64,000 nt of DNA from positions 397,034 through 461,033 of the forward strand of contig NZ_BMKW01000002.1 in the NCBI RefSeq assembly GCF_014644535.1, read 5' to 3'. A model generated the notes under the pieces. That model saw only the letters and a program-made list of their open reading frames with translations, had not been told where the DNA came from and searched no databases. Both the position numbers and the translations under genes were made by a program. This stretch comes from Neoroseomonas lacus (lineage in GTDB: Bacteria > Pseudomonadota > Alphaproteobacteria > Acetobacterales > Acetobacteraceae). This document shows, one piece after another, positions 61,168-64,000 of the stretch. Each line of letters opens with the position of its first letter. The stretch's first letter is position 1.

Positions 61168-62468
61168 CGCAGCGCCGCATGCATCTCGTCGCCTATCTCA
61201 AGACCGGCCCGACAGCGAACCATCCCGGCGCCTGGCGGCATCCCGAAGCAGCCCTCGACGATATCTTCAGCCCCCAACGCTACGAGCACATCGCCCGGGT
61301 GCTGGAGGATGCGCGCTTCGATGCCTGCTTCTATGCCGACACCTTCGGCCTGCCCGACATCCATGGCGGCAATTTCGACGCCTACCTGAAGCGCGGCGGA
61401 CAGATATCCTATCTCGATCCGCTGGTGGTGATGCCGCTGATGGCACGGGTGACGAAGCACCTCGGCCTCGGCGCGACGCTGTCCACAACCTTCATGCATC
61501 CATACTACCTGGCGCGGACGCTCGCCTCGCTCGACATGATCACCGGCGGGCGCATGGCGTGGAACATCGTCACCTCGGCGACCAATCTCGAGGCGAAGAA
61601 TTTCGGCCAGGACGGCATCCCGGCCAAGGACGAACGTTACGACCGCGCCGACGAAGTGCTCGCCGCCTGCATCGCCCTATGGGAATCCTGGGACGCGGAC
61701 GCAATGGTGAAGGATCGCGAGGCCGGAATCTTCATCGACCCGTCCAAGGTCCGCTACACGAACTTCGAAGGCAAATGGGTCAAGACGCGCGGCCCGTTGA
61801 CCATCCCTCGCACGCCGCAGGTGCGCCCCGTCTTCATGCAGGCCGGCTCGTCCGACCGCGGCCGCGACTTCGCCGCTCAATGGGCGGAATTGATCTTCTG
61901 CACGCCGCACAGCAAGGCCGACACCATCGCCTTCTACAACGACGTGAAGGCCCGCATGACGAGGCTCGGCCGGGCGCCCGATGCGTGCAAGATCCTGCCG
62001 AGCTTCGCCGTGGTGGTCGGCGAGACGATGCAGATCGCGCAGGAGAAATACGCGCATCTGCAGTCGCTGATCGACCCCGAGGCGCAGCTGATGCTGAACT
62101 CCTCCCTGATGGGTGCCGACCTGTCCCGGCATCGCGACGTCGCGAGCTTCGCCGCCGCGCAGGGCAACCAGGGCATCAGCGGCTCGATCGACCGCGTCAT
62201 GCAACTGATGCAGCAGGAAGGCATCAGCTTCACCGAAGCGGCGAGCAAGCCCCGCGGGCTGCTGGTGGGCACGCCGCAGTCCATCGCCGATGAGCTGGAG
62301 GATTTCTTCACCGCCGGCGCCTGCGACGGCTTCATCATCTGGCCCACCATCCACCCCCGCATGTTCGAGGATTTCGGCCGAATGGTGGTGCCGGAACTGC
62401 AGAAGCGCGGCCTGTTCCGCAAGGAGTATGCGGGCACGACGCTGCGGGAGAACCTGGCCAACCCGTGA
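61164..62468 (+). CDS. LLM-class FMN-dependent monooxygenase (NtaA/SnaA/DszA family)
   Basis: A 434-residue luciferase-like flavoenzyme: MHLVAYLKTGPTANHPGAWR, FDACFYADTFGLPDIHGGNF, LGATLSTTFMHPYYLARTLA, DMITGGRMAWNIVTSATN and VFMQAGSSDRGRDFAAQWAE, all typical of the NtaA/SnaA/DszA group. These enzymes use reduced flavin and oxygen to open chelators, sulfonates or organosulfur compounds; the substrate is unknown. They need a separate flavin reductase, and none lies nearby. The start at 61164 overlaps the possible leader peptide. Confidence 0.88.
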   Translation: MTQRRMHLVAYLKTGPTANHPGAWRHPEAALDDIFSPQRYEHIARVLEDARFDACFYADTFGLPDIHGGNFDAYLKRGGQISYLDPLVVMPLMARVTKHLGLGATLSTTFMHPYYLARTLASLDMITGGRMAWNIVTSATNLEAKNFGQDGIPAKDERYDRADEVLAACIALWESWDADAMVKDREAGIFIDPSKVRYTNFEGKWVKTRGPLTIPRTPQVRPVFMQAGSSDRGRDFAAQWAELIFCTPHSKADTIAFYNDVKARMTRLGRAPDACKILPSFAVVVGETMQIAQEKYAHLQSLIDPEAQLMLNSSLMGADLSRHRDVASFAAAQGNQGISGSIDRVMQLMQQEGISFTEAASKPRGLLVGTPQSIADELEDFFTAGACDGFIIWPTIHPRMFEDFGRMVVPELQKRGLFRKEYAGTTLRENLANP

Positions 62469-62474
62469 CGGGCG

Positions 62475-62503
62475 CGCCGGGAGATTGTCTTGAAATCCCG
62501 GCG
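62475..62503 (+). terminator. Hairpin after the monooxygenase gene
   Basis: Stem CGCCGGGA/TCCCGGCG with a 13-base loop just after the stop. No T-run. Weak terminator candidate. Confidence 0.3.
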
Positions 62504-62574
62504 CCGGCCCGGCCACCCAACGACCGTATCCGTGGCCGGGTCGAGGTGCGAACCGCTGCCGGCGAGACACACCC

Positions 62575-63006
62575 TCAGCCGGGCGGCTCGCCTTCATTGG
62601 GCCAGATCCCCGGCGTCGCGAATTCGCCCAGATGCCCGTCGGGGTCGCGGAAATACAGGCTGATGCCGCCGCGCGGCCACCGTGTCCGCCCTTCCTCGGC
62701 GATGCCATGCTCGGCGAGCCGCGCGGCCCAGGCCGGCAGGTCCGCCGCAGCAATCGACAGGGCGTAGTGAATGCGCCCTGCCGCGTCATGCGGCGGGAGG
62801 ATCCCGCCCGGCATCACCACCGGCTCCGTCGTCCCGCCGCGCAGGAAGACCAACAGCACTGAGCGGCCCACCGCATAGGCCACCAGGCGATGATCGGTGA
62901 AAACCGGCGCGAGACCCAGCACCCCTTCATAGAACGACCGGGCGCGCGCCAGGTCGGCGACGTAGATCGCGGTCTCGAGGACACCGGCGATGGGCGGAGT
63001 GCTCAT
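62575..63006 (-). CDS. VOC (glyoxalase/dioxygenase superfamily) protein
   Basis: A 143-residue vicinal-oxygen-chelate protein with paired beta-alpha-beta-beta-beta modules: VLETAIYVADLARARSFYEGVLGL, then HYALSIAAADLPAWAARLAEHGI and SLYFRDPDGHLGEFATPG. Possible metal ligands are the His and Glu positions near HYALS and HLGEFA. Ring-cleaving, lyase or binding roles are all possible. Convergent with the monooxygenase and divergent from the aldolase gene. Confidence 0.8.
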   Translation of the reverse strand: MSTPPIAGVLETAIYVADLARARSFYEGVLGLAPVFTDHRLVAYAVGRSVLLVFLRGGTTEPVVMPGGILPPHDAAGRIHYALSIAAADLPAWAARLAEHGIAEEGRTRWPRGGISLYFRDPDGHLGEFATPGIWPNEGEPPG

Positions 63007-63074
63007 GGCCGCATCTTGCTCCCGCACCGCCGCTGGGGGAACCTCCGCGCGACACCCCCAGGAGAGATACCGCC

Positions 63075-63863
63075 ATGGCCCATGCCCTGGGCGCGCCCGC
63101 CGCCCCCGCCATCCTGCGCAACACCGAGCTCGACGCCGACACGGTGCGCCAGGCGCGGGTCGACCTCGCCGCCTGTTTCCGCATGGCCGGGCGCCTCGGC
63201 ATGCATGAAGGCATCTGCAACCATTTCTCCTTCGTGGTGCCCGGCCGCGACGACCTGTTCCTGGTGAACCCCTATGGCTGGGCGTTCAGCGAGATCACCG
63301 CCTCGCGCCTGCTGGTGTGCGACTTCAACGGCCATGTCGTGGCCGGCGACGGCGTGCCGGAAGCGACAGCCTTCTTCATCCATGCCCGCGTGCATAAGAA
63401 TGTCGGGCGCGCCAAGGCCGCCTTCCACACCCACATGCCGAATGCGACGGCGCTGGCCATGCTGGAAGGCCCGCCGCTGGTCTGGGCAGGTCAGACCGCG
63501 CTGAAATTTTATGGCCGCACCATGGTCGACGAGGAATATGGCGGCCTCGCGCTCGATGAGCAGGAGGGCGACCGCATCGCGGCGAGCATTGGCGACGCAG
63601 ACATCGTCTTCATGAAAAATCACGGGGTGATGGTGGTCGGCGGTTCGGTCGCCGAGGCGTGGGATGACCTGTACTACCTCGAACGTGCGGCCGAGGTGCA
63701 GCGCATGGCCATGGCGACCGGCCGCACCCTGAAGGTCGTGCCGGAGGCGATGGCGGCGCGCACCTACGCCCAGATGCGCGAAGGCGACCGCGAGAGCGCA
63801 CGGCTGCATCTGGAAAGCGTGAAGCGCATTCTCGCGCGCGAGGAACCGGACTTCATGCATTGA
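63075..63863 (+). CDS. Class II aldolase/adducin family protein
   Basis: A 262-residue protein of the fuculose-aldolase/adducin fold. GMHEGICNHFSFVVPGRDD holds the phosphate-loop-like part; zinc ligands lie in KAAFHTHMPNATALA (two His) and VFMKNHGVMVVGG (third His). Members cleave or epimerise sugar phosphates or decarboxylate related compounds; the substrate is unknown. AGGAGAG precedes the ATG. A possible oppositely oriented gene overlaps its last 11 bases. Confidence 0.85.
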   Translation: MAHALGAPAAPAILRNTELDADTVRQARVDLAACFRMAGRLGMHEGICNHFSFVVPGRDDLFLVNPYGWAFSEITASRLLVCDFNGHVVAGDGVPEATAFFIHARVHKNVGRAKAAFHTHMPNATALAMLEGPPLVWAGQTALKFYGRTMVDEEYGGLALDEQEGDRIAASIGDADIVFMKNHGVMVVGGSVAEAWDDLYYLERAAEVQRMAMATGRTLKVVPEAMAARTYAQMREGDRESARLHLESVKRILAREEPDFMH

Positions 63864-64000
63864 CCCTGCCCGAGGCGCGCCGCGGTCGTCCCGGCAGCGC
63901 GGCGGCGAGCAGGTCGAGCGTCGCCACACGTGACGCGTCTTGAGCGCGCCCGGACGGTCGGGGCCGGATGGGGCCGGGTTGGCGCTGCTCGCCGTCACCA
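63853..64000 (-). CDS. Possible 3' end of a leftward gene (partial)
   Basis: A frame open from the window edge to a stop at 63853-63855, 48 codons, ending ATLDLLAAALPGRPRRASG and RVNA. The ending looks protein-like and the convergent overlap resembles others in this window, but the piece is too short to identify and open frames are common at this GC content. Confidence 0.3.
   Translation of the reverse strand, partial: GDGEQRQPGPIRPRPSGRAQDASRVATLDLLAAALPGRPRRASGRVNA

Overview
The window comes from a high-GC alphaproteobacterium, most likely a member of the Acetobacteraceae close to Roseomonas and relatives (inferred from content, not from a search). Markers for this are the dnaG-rpoD block, the rnd-kdsD-lptCAB-rpoN-hpf cluster, small alphaproteobacterial families (DUF3126, DUF1150, DUF2336, a probable FzlA) and three periplasmic Bug/TctC receptors with no transporter genes nearby. 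Nearly all of it is ordinary chromosome. I see no prophage, insertion sequence, CRISPR array or rRNA.

Layout. 1-6.8 kb: 3' end of a DsbD-type reductase, a GNAT acetyltransferase, rpoD and dnaG (leftward), DUF3126 and DUF3592 proteins, and yqeY. 6.9-14 kb: a rightward pyrimidine/arginine block in which carA and carB are separated by an SDR, a LysE exporter and a chain of tiny overlapping membrane-protein genes; carA carries an in-frame N-terminal helix-turn-helix extension. 14-19 kb: greA, threonine ammonia-lyase, an Lrp regulator, trxB with a coupled LysR gene, and a probable sRNA. 19-29 kb: accessory metabolism (tag, three Bug receptors, an Ldh-family dehydrogenase, two paralogous patatin-like lipoproteins, a GH108-like protein lacking the catalytic Glu, a FAH-family enzyme). 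29-42 kb: hydrolase, epimerase, TPR protein, FzlA-like protein, glutamate synthase gltD-gltB, an NDUFA9-like protein, a cyclopropane synthase and tRNA-Leu(CAG). 42-49.4 kb: ribonuclease D, then the lipopolysaccharide Kdo/transport cluster kdsD-lptC-lptA-lptB, rpoN and long-form hpf. 49.4-64 kb: an Hsp20-DUF1150-hydrolase/TPR operon, def, fmt-truA, dapD-dapE, a GGDEF-DUF2336 pair, argB, a small lipoprotein, an FMN-dependent monooxygenase with a coupled leader peptide, a VOC protein and a class II aldolase.

The least ordinary signals are: (1) the helix-turn-helix extension on CarA, with a palindrome sitting exactly between a candidate -35 and -10 and the start codon near the expected transcription start; (2) three 210-305-bp intergenic elements with about 60-bp imperfect terminal inverted repeats and unrelated centres, one of which splits def from fmt; (3) a compact terminator-ended transcript after the trxB-LysR pair that resembles the alphaproteobacterial MmgR/suhB RNAs; (4) the patatin lipoprotein pair followed by a GH108-like protein with His at the catalytic Glu position; (5) a U-tract plus perfect 14-bp inverted repeat between dnaG and rpoD. 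All calls come from reading the sequence; family names are from memory and no database was searched.
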